A DNA stretch of 64,000 bases from Stentor roeselii (lineage: Eukaryota > Ciliophora > Heterotrichea > Heterotrichida > Stentoridae), in NCBI GenBank assembly GCA_006503475.1, contig RSEH01000003.1, positions 186,001 through 250,000 of the forward strand, in the 5' to 3' direction. The position numbers were made by a program, and so were the translations under genes. The notes beneath the pieces are model-generated. The model ran no database searches, was not told the DNA's origin, and was given only the letters and a program-made list of their open reading frames with translations. Below, in pieces: positions 9,457-17,412 of the stretch (the first letter of the stretch is position 1; the number at the start of each line of letters is the position of its first letter).

Positions 9457-10455
9457 TTATTTATTCATCATTTTCGCCCTGATTTCCTTCTCGAGACAAA
9501 CTGTGCATCTTCCACCTTCCTGTTGATAGAAATTTCCACATTTATGACACTGAACCTTGATATTCTTATCAATTCTCTTCTTCCACATATCGTCCATGCG
9601 GTCATAAACCTCTTTCGAATGAGCCATGACATAATGTCTAGCAAAGTCATGTTGTCCAGAGTAAAACTCACATTTTTCACAACAAAAAACAGTAGTCGTG
9701 CAGCTTGCCAGATGACTGTCCCTTTCCCCAAGGCGATAATCAGCCTTGCAGTAGCATTTTTCCTTTAAAAGACTGATACACTTTTTGACATACTTACAAT
9801 TCGTATACGCTGAAAACAATGGTGCACAAGTTTTACAGTAAAGCTTGCTGAAGTCAGAAGTTGACTTAGAGTTAATATCGATTCTTTTGCATTCCTGGCA
9901 CATGAGGTGCTCGAAGTAACTTTTAATGAGAGTAGGAGTCTCAATCGCTGAGTTTGTCAACAAGTGGCCTGACTGGTTTAAATGACTGAGCATGTGGTTG
10001 GTGTTCAGGGGAGTCCCTGCCAGAATAGCGTGGAAGGACTGAGACAATGACAAGAACTTGTCTATCAAGTACTTCAAACTTTCTGTTTCTTGTTGGTCTG
10101 TCAAGTTGAAAGCTACTATTTTTTGAGTGCTTTGGGTAAGATTATTCAGTAATGGCGTCAGGAACTTGGAAATTTCTTCCATTATTTTGAAGTTCACTGA
10201 TGATGATGGCTTCGTCGAGTCGATCACGCAGATACTGCTGAACTTTTGACGTCTGGTTTTGAAGAAAAGCAATTGGGTTTCACCATACTTCTCGTTTTTG
10301 TCTGAGTTAGACATGTCGAGTTTTGAAGAGATTCGTTTGTAGGCATGGCTGTAGGACCTCACCTCGTATAGGACTAGCATGTGACACTTCACTCTGAATA
10401 TGTTCCCTGGGAAGACTGTGATCTTTTTATTGTCTCGCATATCGCTTTCGTACAT
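9457..10455 (-). CDS. cysteine-rich zinc-finger protein, unknown family
   Basis: This 332-residue protein has an N-terminal domain without recognised motifs (about 1-175) and a Cys/His-rich C-terminal third. Pairs of CxxC can be seen: CQEC, CKTC, CCEKC with a following His-rich stretch (HDFARHYVMAH, like a C2H2 or TRAF finger), and CHKC..CTVC near the end. The spacing suggests RING-like or TRAF-type zinc binding, so a ubiquitin-related scaffold is possible, but the family is not identified. ATG 10455 follows TATAAAAATG. Stop TAA. Confidence 0.7.
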   Translation of the reverse strand: MYESDMRDNKKITVFPGNIFRVKCHMLVLYEVRSYSHAYKRISSKLDMSNSDKNEKYGETQLLFFKTRRQKFSSICVIDSTKPSSSVNFKIMEEISKFLTPLLNNLTQSTQKIVAFNLTDQQETESLKYLIDKFLSLSQSFHAILAGTPLNTNHMLSHLNQSGHLLTNSAIETPTLIKSYFEHLMCQECKRIDINSKSTSDFSKLYCKTCAPLFSAYTNCKYVKKCISLLKEKCYCKADYRLGERDSHLASCTTTVFCCEKCEFYSGQHDFARHYVMAHSKEVYDRMDDMWKKRIDKNIKVQCHKCGNFYQQEGGRCTVCLEKEIRAKMMNK

Positions 10456-10577
10456 TTTTATAGATTTTAAAATCTTTAGTAATTGAATGAAAATTTTACT
10501 GGGAGTATTAAATTGATGAATGAATCTTTTTAGAAGATCACGAAATAAGAAGAAGAATACTTCAATATTAATAATTT

Positions 10578-11654
10578 CTAATCGTTTCTAATTCCTACTG
10601 TTTGAGCTCTTTTCATTGAAAAAATATCTCTGATGTGGCTTCTGAGTTTTTCATTTTCTTCTGCAACTGCTTCTGTATTAAGTCGATAGTCTTTCATTCC
10701 GTCAAGTAAACTGCTGAAGCTATTTCCAAGACTGCCTTGGTCAGATTCATTCGTGAAAAATACTGGAGAGTCAAACCGCAGCGAGTTTTCAGTTTGAACA
10801 TCTCTTTTAAGTACCTGGAGTTCTCTGTTCATTTCTTCGATTTCCCATTGAAGACTATCAATTTTTTCGTTATTTTGCGAGATTTCCAAGTTGAGAGCGA
10901 TTTCTTCTTCTCCTAGCCTTTCATCACAGGTCTCTATCGCCTTTTTCCTATCTTGTATATAAGCAAGTTGAATACTTTGCTCTATTTTCGTTCTTTCAAT
11001 GGTTTTTATCAGTTCTTGCTTTGAAATTTGCTTTGACTGGACGTTAAGAGCGGGTTGGTAATTCAAGGACTGCTTTAAATGGTTTCTTCTTTTGATCCCT
11101 CGATCAATGAGCATTTTAGCCTTGGTATCCATCAAGAACTGAAGCTTATCATGAAGTTCTCTAGCCATCTCTTTTAACCCTTCAGTTTCACTTTGAATAT
11201 CACGTAATTTCGCTTTGATTTCCTCAATTTCCTCATATTCCGGTTGTTTCCTTTCAGTCAAAGCCCTGACTTTCTCTTCTAACTGACCCTTCACAACAAC
11301 CAACTCTTCAAATTTCTCTCTTTCTTCCAAATACTTCTCTTCCAGTTCACAAATTTCCAGTTCTTTCCTTCCAAAAATCTCTGAAAAGTCCAAATTTCCC
11401 ACCTCTTCTTTCCTTCCTACAACTTTTTTCTCTTGACTCATTCTTCGAAGTTTGCAAATCATATCAGGAATAAGCAAGATTTCGTCTTGTGCAGTTTTTT
11501 CTTCTTTAGTCTTAGCAAAGCTGTTCCTTGAGTTAAGTTTCTGCTTGATGAGGTTGATTTGGTAGATCAAAGTTGATTTAGTCTTGAAATGCGAGTTAAG
11601 CTGATGAACAACTGCGCGAATTTCAGGGTCTTGACTCAAAGAAGAATTTCCCAT
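10578..11654 (-). CDS. coiled-coil protein, unknown family
   Basis: This 358-residue protein is almost entirely predicted coiled coil: Glu/Lys/Leu-rich heptads from about residue 20 to 285 (for example KYLEEREKFEELVVVKGQLE). A short Ser-rich linker (FSSLLDGMKDYRLN) and a second helix follow. No globular domain or membrane segment is visible. Proteins of this build in ciliates are often basal-body or cortical structure parts, but nothing in the sequence fixes that. It starts 29 bp after the stop of the ribosomal P2 gene on the same strand. Stop TAG. Confidence 0.7.
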   Translation of the reverse strand: MGNSSLSQDPEIRAVVHQLNSHFKTKSTLIYQINLIKQKLNSRNSFAKTKEEKTAQDEILLIPDMICKLRRMSQEKKVVGRKEEVGNLDFSEIFGRKELEICELEEKYLEEREKFEELVVVKGQLEEKVRALTERKQPEYEEIEEIKAKLRDIQSETEGLKEMARELHDKLQFLMDTKAKMLIDRGIKRRNHLKQSLNYQPALNVQSKQISKQELIKTIERTKIEQSIQLAYIQDRKKAIETCDERLGEEEIALNLEISQNNEKIDSLQWEIEEMNRELQVLKRDVQTENSLRFDSPVFFTNESDQGSLGNSFSSLLDGMKDYRLNTEAVAEENEKLRSHIRDIFSMKRAQTVGIRND

Positions 11655-11683
11655 TAATAAGAGGAAAGCTAGGTTTATTTAGA

Positions 11684-12028
11684 CTACCACTCATCATCTC
11701 CGAACAGACCCATTCCTCCTCCAAGTGCAGCGTCTTCGTCTTCATCTTTCTTTTCTTCTTTCTTTTCCTCTTTGGTCTCTGTGGCTCCCTTGGTGTCGGC
11801 TGAAGCTCCTGCTGCACTTCCACCTGATAAGGAAATTCCACTCAACTTGCCCTTGCCTGAAGCGATCAGCTCGTGCAATGACTTGTCCTTCAAAGCTTCC
11901 ACCAATAGTTCTGCTTGTTTCGAGTCAAAATCACCACCTGCTGATTTCACGATCGGTTCTAAGTCTTTTGCTGTCGGAGAAGCCTTTCCGGATAACCAGG
12001 CCAAAGCGTAAGCTGCTAAATATTTCAT
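11684..12028 (-). CDS. RPLP2: 60S acidic ribosomal protein P2
   Basis: This 114-residue protein is a full-length P2. The N-terminal helical dimer domain (MKYLAAYALAWLSGKASPTA), an Ala/Gly hinge, a Lys/Glu-rich stretch (KEEKKEEKKDEDED) and an acidic C-terminus are all present. It forms part of the lateral stalk that recruits elongation factors to the ribosome. The conserved C-terminal GFGLFD is changed to GMGLFGDDEW, adding residues after the Leu-Phe that normally contacts factors. CATAAATG precedes the start. Confidence 0.92.
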   Translation of the reverse strand: MKYLAAYALAWLSGKASPTAKDLEPIVKSAGGDFDSKQAELLVEALKDKSLHELIASGKGKLSGISLSGGSAAGASADTKGATETKEEKKEEKKDEDEDAALGGGMGLFGDDEW

Positions 12029-12142
12029 TTATGAACCATTTATTTAACTCGTGATTCTGGGTTAGAAGGTGGTTTAAAGGAGATGAATGAGGAAGTTTAG
12101 AAGTTGATGGGGTTTTAAGTGATTAAGGACAAGGTGGCATAG

Positions 12143-13468
12143 TTACTTAGTCTTTCTTTTTTTGTGGACTTTGTTTTTCTTGACTTTCTTGATTTTCACG
12201 ATTTCTCCGTCGTCGTCGAGTCGTTCATCGTCTTCGCTTTCCTTGGATTGGTCTTTGATTTCTTTGGTCACTGCTCTGATTGTTTCGCAGACTTGCTCGT
12301 GATCTTGCATCACGGTTTCTTTGTCTATTTGAAAAGATTCTAGCTTTTTACCGAGTAAGGATTCTACTCTTTGGAAAAGGACGACGTCGTATTGAGTCAC
12401 TAGAGTTAGGGCTCTTCCTGCCCTTCCTGCTCGAGCTGTTCTTCCTACTCGGTGGATGTAGTTCTTGCTTTGGGATGGCACATCGTAGTTTATCACAACG
12501 TCTACTGAAGGGATGTCCAGTCCTCGGCTCGCTACTTCTGTTGCTACTAGAATATTTTTCCCTTTGGATTTGAACTTGTTCAAACTTTCAAGCCGACGAT
12601 CTTGAGTTAATTTTCCAAAAAGAGCCACTGCTTTGAAACCTAGCTTGTTTAGAAAAAGTGTTACTTTAGAAGCGTTTGATGTTGTTTCTGTAAATATTAT
12701 TATTGAGTTACCTGAAAAAGTTTTTAGCACTGATTGAAGGTAAGTATCTTTGTGAGCTGCTGGAATGAAGAGAAACTCTTGGATTAGGGTGTCAACAGTC
12801 TGATACTTCGCAGAAACCTGTATTTTAACCGCATCTTTTCTCAAACAAGCCCTCTGAAGTTTCTGCACTTTATTAGTCATAGTAGCAGAAAAAAGCAAAG
12901 TAGTCCTTTCCTGAGGACAAGCCGAAACAATCAAATCAATTTCCTTCCCAAAATCCATATTAAGCAATTTATCAGCTTCATCAAGTACCAAAAACTTAAC
13001 ACTGTTCAAATTAAACCCTTTAGTATTCTGCAAATGATCAGCCACTCTTCCAGGAGTTCCTACAACAATATGAGGTTTTTTCGATAAAGAAACCGCCTGA
13101 GCCATTAAATCCAATCCTCCAACAAGAACCGCAGTTTTCAATCCAATAAAAGCTCCTAAAGCCTCACATTGTTCACTAATCTGAATAGCGAGTTCCCTAG
13201 TGGGTGTTAAAATAAGTGCAAAAAGACTCGTTGGGCAATCCAACAAATGTTGCAAAATCGGCAAAACAAAAGCAGCAGTTTTCCCTGAACCTGTCATGGC
13301 CAAGGCGATAAGGTCTTTGCGGTCTAAAGCGAAAGGAATAGATTGGGTCTGAATACTCGTGGGCTTGACGAAGCCGAGTTTTTCACAGGCCAGGCAAAGT
13401 TCAGAGCAGAGGCCGAGGTCTTTGAAGGAAACGTTTGAAGAGTTTTCTTCGAAGATCGGTTCTGACAT
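12143..13468 (-). CDS. DDX47: DEAD-box RNA helicase DDX47/Rrp3
   Basis: This 441-residue helicase has the Q motif (FKDLGL, KPTSIQTQ), motif I AMTGSGKT (57-64), PTRELA, TPGR, DEAD, SAT, a conserved motif V (ATEVASRGLDIP) and motif VI HRVGRTARAGRAG. EFLFIPAAHKDTYL and ESLLGKKLESF are features of DDX47/Rrp3, the nucleolar helicase needed for pre-18S rRNA processing. The Lys-rich tail (KKVKKNKVHKKRKTK) would serve as a nuclear/nucleolar signal. All motifs are intact. Its ATG is 7 bp from the stop of the upstream gene on the same strand. Confidence 0.93.
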   Translation of the reverse strand: MSEPIFEENSSNVSFKDLGLCSELCLACEKLGFVKPTSIQTQSIPFALDRKDLIALAMTGSGKTAAFVLPILQHLLDCPTSLFALILTPTRELAIQISEQCEALGAFIGLKTAVLVGGLDLMAQAVSLSKKPHIVVGTPGRVADHLQNTKGFNLNSVKFLVLDEADKLLNMDFGKEIDLIVSACPQERTTLLFSATMTNKVQKLQRACLRKDAVKIQVSAKYQTVDTLIQEFLFIPAAHKDTYLQSVLKTFSGNSIIIFTETTSNASKVTLFLNKLGFKAVALFGKLTQDRRLESLNKFKSKGKNILVATEVASRGLDIPSVDVVINYDVPSQSKNYIHRVGRTARAGRAGRALTLVTQYDVVLFQRVESLLGKKLESFQIDKETVMQDHEQVCETIRAVTKEIKDQSKESEDDERLDDDGEIVKIKKVKKNKVHKKRKTK

Positions 13469-13475
13469 TATTATT

Positions 13476-14189
13476 CTAGTTAGCAGAAGCGAAATGGCTG
13501 TAAATCGATGTTATCATCCCCTTGCAGTCAAGGTAAACTGAAATAAAGACTTCTAGAGGAATCTGCCGCTTGCATAAGTTGCTGCAGTCGTTGTAAAGGA
13601 TCTTTGATGGCGTCTTGCAGGACTGGTCGATCAGGCTGAACAGCAGGTCTTTGCTGCTTCCTTTAAATTTAAATAAAAGAACTGCAAGCTCCTGCTCGGT
13701 TAAAGGTTTTTTAGTGATTTTATTGCAGGTTTTCAGAAGGTTCTCGAATTTATTGATGAATCCTCGAAGTTTGAACTGGTTTTCTGCTTCTTTTACTGAA
13801 AAGACTCTTCTTCCGGCATCTCCTTGGATAATTAAAAGTTCTTCTGAGGGTGCTTGGGGACTTGCAGGTCGATACTCGAAGTCAGTCCTGACCTTTAAAG
13901 AAAATTCAGTCCTAATCAAAGGACGTGTCTGTAAATTCATCCAAAACAACCGAAGCGCTTCAGGCGACAAGTCAAGTTGAAGTCCTCTTTCTAAAGCGAG
14001 TTTCCAGTACTCTACTTTAAAGAATTCCCCAGGATAATTTTTCATAAACTCTAAAACTTTTTCAGTCTCTTGAGCAGTCATTTTCTTCACCACGTTTAAA
14101 CCAGTCACCATGACATTGATGCCAGGTTTCATCTTTTCAGGGCAAAGCCTTAATCTTTTCTTAGGAAGGATCAAAGAGGGTCTTTCCAT
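13476..14189 (-). CDS. conserved-looking protein of unknown family
   Basis: This 237-residue soluble protein has no recognised domain. It has a basic N-terminus (LPKKRLRLCPEKMKPG), a helical segment with a short TAQETEKVLEFMKNYPG motif and a Lys-rich middle. The segment GEFFKVEYWKLALERGL looks like a small helical DNA-binding or SANT/BRCT-adjacent fold, but this is only an impression. ATG 14189 follows TATA directly (TATAATG) and lies 6 bp after the stop of the CCT-domain gene; its own stop is 7 bp before DDX47. This tight three-gene string is not known to be co-transcribed. Confidence 0.6.
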   Translation of the reverse strand: MERPSLILPKKRLRLCPEKMKPGINVMVTGLNVVKKMTAQETEKVLEFMKNYPGEFFKVEYWKLALERGLQLDLSPEALRLFWMNLQTRPLIRTEFSLKVRTDFEYRPASPQAPSEELLIIQGDAGRRVFSVKEAENQFKLRGFINKFENLLKTCNKITKKPLTEQELAVLLFKFKGSSKDLLFSLIDQSCKTPSKILYNDCSNLCKRQIPLEVFISVYLDCKGMITSIYSHFASAN

Positions 14190-14195
14190 TATAAA

Positions 14196-14696
14196 CTATT
14201 TCTTTTTATTACTTGTCACAAACCTTCCTTTAATTCTAAGTCTTTTATCAGCTACTTTTTTTCTGCAGTTGTAATGAATTTTCTTCACCCAGGTCCTTTT
14301 CTTCTTTTTTTCCAGATATTTCTCGATTTTTTTTAGACGTTCTTGAATAGTCAAAGTCCCGATTTTTGCATTTTTCGCTTTTTCCGCGCCAGGGTCTGCC
14401 ATTTTACGTGAAAGACTTCCTTGGTTTTTAGGTCTTTGGATCACGTTCAGGTCCGGGAAATCGTCGAGTAAAAGTTTCACTTGTTCGAACTCTTGAGGAT
14501 ATGTTTGCAAAATCGGTAGGGCTAAAGAACAATGGTCAATATTTATTCCCTCCAAATCGGAGTCTTGGGTAGATTTTTCATAAGACAACAGATCAATGAA
14601 GGAATTTTTACGGATCCGCATGAATGGAACTTCGAGTTGTTGCGTTTCGTAGTCGTTTTCGGGTCGGAAGAACAGCTCGTCGGCAAATTCGAACAT
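14196..14696 (-). CDS. CCT-domain protein (CONSTANS/TOC1-type motif)
   Basis: This 166-residue protein ends in a clear CCT motif (about 119-160). The sequence runs RLKKIEKYLEKKKKRTWVKK, then IHYNCRKKVADKRLRIKGRF and V, matching the pattern of a basic helix, then YxCRKxxADxRxRxKGRFV. CCT domains bind DNA together with NF-Y-like partners in plants and also occur in some protists. The N-terminal 100 residues show no B-box, response-regulator or GATA domain. A nuclear transcription role is inferred. It is the first gene of a tight minus-strand string with its neighbours at 14189 and 13468. Confidence 0.8.
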   Translation of the reverse strand: MFEFADELFFRPENDYETQQLEVPFMRIRKNSFIDLLSYEKSTQDSDLEGINIDHCSLALPILQTYPQEFEQVKLLLDDFPDLNVIQRPKNQGSLSRKMADPGAEKAKNAKIGTLTIQERLKKIEKYLEKKKKRTWVKKIHYNCRKKVADKRLRIKGRFVTSNKKK

Positions 14697-14939
14697 TGTT
14701 TTATTAGAACTGATGTAATAAGAAGTGCATCAGGGTTTTAAGGGGATTAGAGAGATGATTGTTTATTGGATGTTTTCTGAACCTTTAGTTTGAAGTATGG
14801 AAAAGGATCAGTTTCGTCATTTGAAAGTTAACCGAAAATTAACTGGGTATTGAAAGTACTTAGAAAATATCTTAAAAACTTAAAGTTCCGAAGAAAATAT
14901 TTCCAGAACTAATGAAAAATCTTGCTACCTTCATTACTT

Positions 14940-15599
14940 CTAATTTTTTAAATATTTCCTGTTGTTCTTGATTAACTTAGTCAAATCCAACAACTCTTCT
15001 AAAGTCTGCGCATTAGACAAAGGAAGTTTATTGACAAGCGTGTGAGTTCTTTTCACATCCAAGCAAGGCGACTTGATTTTTCCGATATATTCAATGATCT
15101 TGCTGTTAGTAAAGTTAAAAGAGTACTGATACGGCTTCTCTTTCAAGATTTTTTTAAATTTCAGCTTCTTGAATGCCGAATTATTTAAATATATCGACTT
15201 AGTCGCTGGCTTCGCTCGCTCTAAAAGGTCAAGTCGATGCAAGCGAGGCTCAGGACTTGCAGGAATCGAAAAGTCTTTAGAAAACTTGTGAACTGCCAGT
15301 TTTTTAATGTAAAAATTTCTCTTTAAACTTGAAATCGCTGTTGGAGTCTTTGAAACTACTGGACTTTGACTTGGACTTTGGAAGTGGCTTTCAACGTTTA
15401 AAGGTTTCGCTTCTTTTATGCAGGGATTCGGCGATCTTCGAGGGGCTGAGTCTGTTTTTTCTGAAATTTTCAGAGGTTTAAGCTCAGGGTACTTTTTTTG
15501 GTTCCAGCTGCAGATGTCAGGGTCGGAAGGTTCATTGTTTTCAGTGAAAGGAGCATCTTTTAAGACCTGAAGACACAATTTCTCAATGTTTTGATTCAT
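14940..15599 (-). CDS. disordered basic protein, unknown family
   Basis: This 219-residue protein is rich in Ser, Pro and Lys with short proline-directed motifs (SPSQSPVV, PASPEP). A Lys/Phe-rich region follows (FKKLKFKKILKEKPYQYSFN). No membrane segment or recognised domain. The composition suggests a phosphorylated scaffold or microtubule-associated protein, but that is speculation. The start codon lacks a close TATA motif, and an in-frame alternative start is not evident. Stop TAG. Confidence 0.55.
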   Translation of the reverse strand: MNQNIEKLCLQVLKDAPFTENNEPSDPDICSWNQKKYPELKPLKISEKTDSAPRRSPNPCIKEAKPLNVESHFQSPSQSPVVSKTPTAISSLKRNFYIKKLAVHKFSKDFSIPASPEPRLHRLDLLERAKPATKSIYLNNSAFKKLKFKKILKEKPYQYSFNFTNSKIIEYIGKIKSPCLDVKRTHTLVNKLPLSNAQTLEELLDLTKLIKNNRKYLKN

Positions 15600-15823
15600 T
15601 TGAGCTACAAAGAGGAAAATTACATATTTAGATTTAGTTGAAAATACTGATTTGTGATAATTATTTTAAAATCTTGAGAAATGAGAAATTCACTGAAAAA
15701 TAATCTTTTGTATAAAGAAAATGATTTTTTTTACCTTAGACCTTTATTAGGGTAAATTCTTACCAATTTCCATTTTCTCAATCAAAATTAATTCCTGTTA
15801 ATACTCCACCAACAATCCTTACA

Positions 15824-17110
15824 ATGAAATTTTACCTGATCGTTATTTCAGTAATAGTGCTACTGGTGAACATCTCTTTGATAATCGTTTCACTCGCACT
15901 GCCCAAATGGTCAACAATAAATGACTCCAAAGAGATGTCATTGACCGGTTGCATCGACTGTGAAAACTTTTACGATGACTTCAATTTTGAGTGCCTTGCA
16001 AGGACTTACTGCGAAGCGAACGAAGACTATGGCACTTGCAAGGTGAACAAGAATTTATATAAGGCTGGCTATGCTTATCTCGTGCTTGAAGTTCTGTCAT
16101 TGCTCATGGCTTTGCTGCTACTTGAAAAGCAGGTCATTTGGATGTTTAGTAAAGAATATGGCCATGGGGTACTACCTATTATTTTGGCTGTTTTGATGAT
16201 TTTGTTTCACTTGGCTGCTACGGTTTTATGGATGATTCTAAGTGATTCTAAGTTTTCCTCTTGTGGATCTACTGGTGATTTGTATAAAACTCCTGATGTT
16301 TGTGTTGGACATGGACCTATTGTTGCTATCACCAATATTATCTTGATGGTAGGGTCAGTCTGTTATTTTATTTTCATCTACCTAAAACGATCCCCTCTCC
16401 ACATTTACACAACCATAACCTTCCGAAAAGTCCTCTGGCTTCGTGGTAAAGTCTGGTTAATAATTCTTCTCGCAGTGCTAGTACTGAGTTACATGCTAAT
16501 CCTAATCAGCATAACAACAAAATCCTGGGTAAGCGAAAACAACAGAACTGGAAGCCTTCTCCGATGTGACGACTGTTCCGAAGTAAGTAACTTGAACTGG
16601 GAATGCCTTTCCGGAAAAGAATGTTCAACAGACGACAATTCAGACGACTGCAGTTTATTCCGTCGTTTATCATCAGCCGGAAGGGCATATTTAATCTTCG
16701 AGGCAATGAGTTTAATATTCTTTATGTTCTTCGCGCAGACCTTAACAGCGCTGATCAAAGACCTTGACTATGGAATCGGAATTTTAAACTATTCCTACGC
16801 GATTCTCGCAATGGTCTTCAATTTACTAGCCTGCGCAGTGTGGTTCGGCATCAGTTCAGCTGAATTTGAAGGAGATTCCCTTTCGGCTCTTGCAGGTCCG
16901 AGTGTATCAGTTGTCAGTCAGTTCTTGACAATTCCTTTAAGTGCTTTGTTTTGCGTGATTTATCGGTTCAGACAGGTTTCTTTGTTTGACTCAAGGAATT
17001 TGAACGTGACAATAGTTGAAAAAGTGCATGATGTTTCAATTATCAACAATACGATGACTGAATCTCCGAAGAAAGCTTATATCCCTTCGATAGATATCGT
17101 TAATAATTAG
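15824..17110 (+). CDS. internally duplicated claudin-like tetraspan membrane protein
   Basis: This 428-residue protein consists of two similar halves (about 1-190 and 205-400). Each has a first membrane helix, an extracellular loop with GCIDCENF..FECLARTYC in half one and RCDDCSEV..WECLSGKEC in half two, and then three more helices. Loop 1 has a W-x-C-x2-C pattern like claudin/PMP22-type four-span proteins. Matching YxLxAGxAYLxxEx segments follow in both halves (YKAGYAYLVLEVLSL, SSAGRAYLIFEAMSL). It is probably in the plasma membrane or cortical vesicles; function is unknown. One exon, stop TAG. Confidence 0.75.
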   Translation: MKFYLIVISVIVLLVNISLIIVSLALPKWSTINDSKEMSLTGCIDCENFYDDFNFECLARTYCEANEDYGTCKVNKNLYKAGYAYLVLEVLSLLMALLLLEKQVIWMFSKEYGHGVLPIILAVLMILFHLAATVLWMILSDSKFSSCGSTGDLYKTPDVCVGHGPIVAITNIILMVGSVCYFIFIYLKRSPLHIYTTITFRKVLWLRGKVWLIILLAVLVLSYMLILISITTKSWVSENNRTGSLLRCDDCSEVSNLNWECLSGKECSTDDNSDDCSLFRRLSSAGRAYLIFEAMSLIFFMFFAQTLTALIKDLDYGIGILNYSYAILAMVFNLLACAVWFGISSAEFEGDSLSALAGPSVSVVSQFLTIPLSALFCVIYRFRQVSLFDSRNLNVTIVEKVHDVSIINNTMTESPKKAYIPSIDIVNN

Positions 17111-17116
17111 ACTATT

Positions 17117-17407
17117 TTAGGGTTTCTTCAGGTCCAATAGTTTAAGCGCGGTCTCGATATGAGAAGAGATCAGACCACAAGGAACAAGTGCTTTTTTCAT
17201 GTTTCTTAGTTCAGAAATAGTGTTTTCGATGTCAGGAACAGCTAAAATAAGGTCTTCATAGCTTTTCTTTACTTTTCCAACGACTGCCAGGTCCTGAGGA
17301 ACATTAAACTTGATGTCTTTCTGTAGTTCAACCATTCCAACAGTAGGTTCATTCAGAGCCAAAGCGAAAAAACGTTCAAGACTAGGATCTTCTCTTTTTT
17401 GAAACAT
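17117..17407 (-). CDS. BORCS8: BORCS8-like BORC complex subunit
   Basis: This 96-residue helical protein matches the core of BORCS8. The stretch LNEPTVGMVELQKDIKFNVP aligns with the family's LANEPSVALYRLQEH..SLP, and the C-terminal part IETALKLLD resembles its final helix. BORC recruits Arl8 to lysosomes and governs their positioning along microtubules. The assignment is by short-motif similarity only. It starts head-to-head with the IP3R-like gene, with 5 bp between the start codons, and ends 6 bp from the claudin-like gene. Confidence 0.55.
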   Translation of the reverse strand: MFQKREDPSLERFFALALNEPTVGMVELQKDIKFNVPQDLAVVGKVKKSYEDLILAVPDIENTISELRNMKKALVPCGLISSHIETALKLLDLKKP

Positions 17408-17412
17408 TATAA
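17408..17412. promoter_or_regulatory. 5-bp bidirectional start spacer TATAA
   Basis: CATTATAAATG joins two divergent ATGs. The only bases between them are TATAA, so one short motif must serve both the BORCS8-like and the IP3R-like gene, or promoters lie inside the coding regions. Confidence 0.65.
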
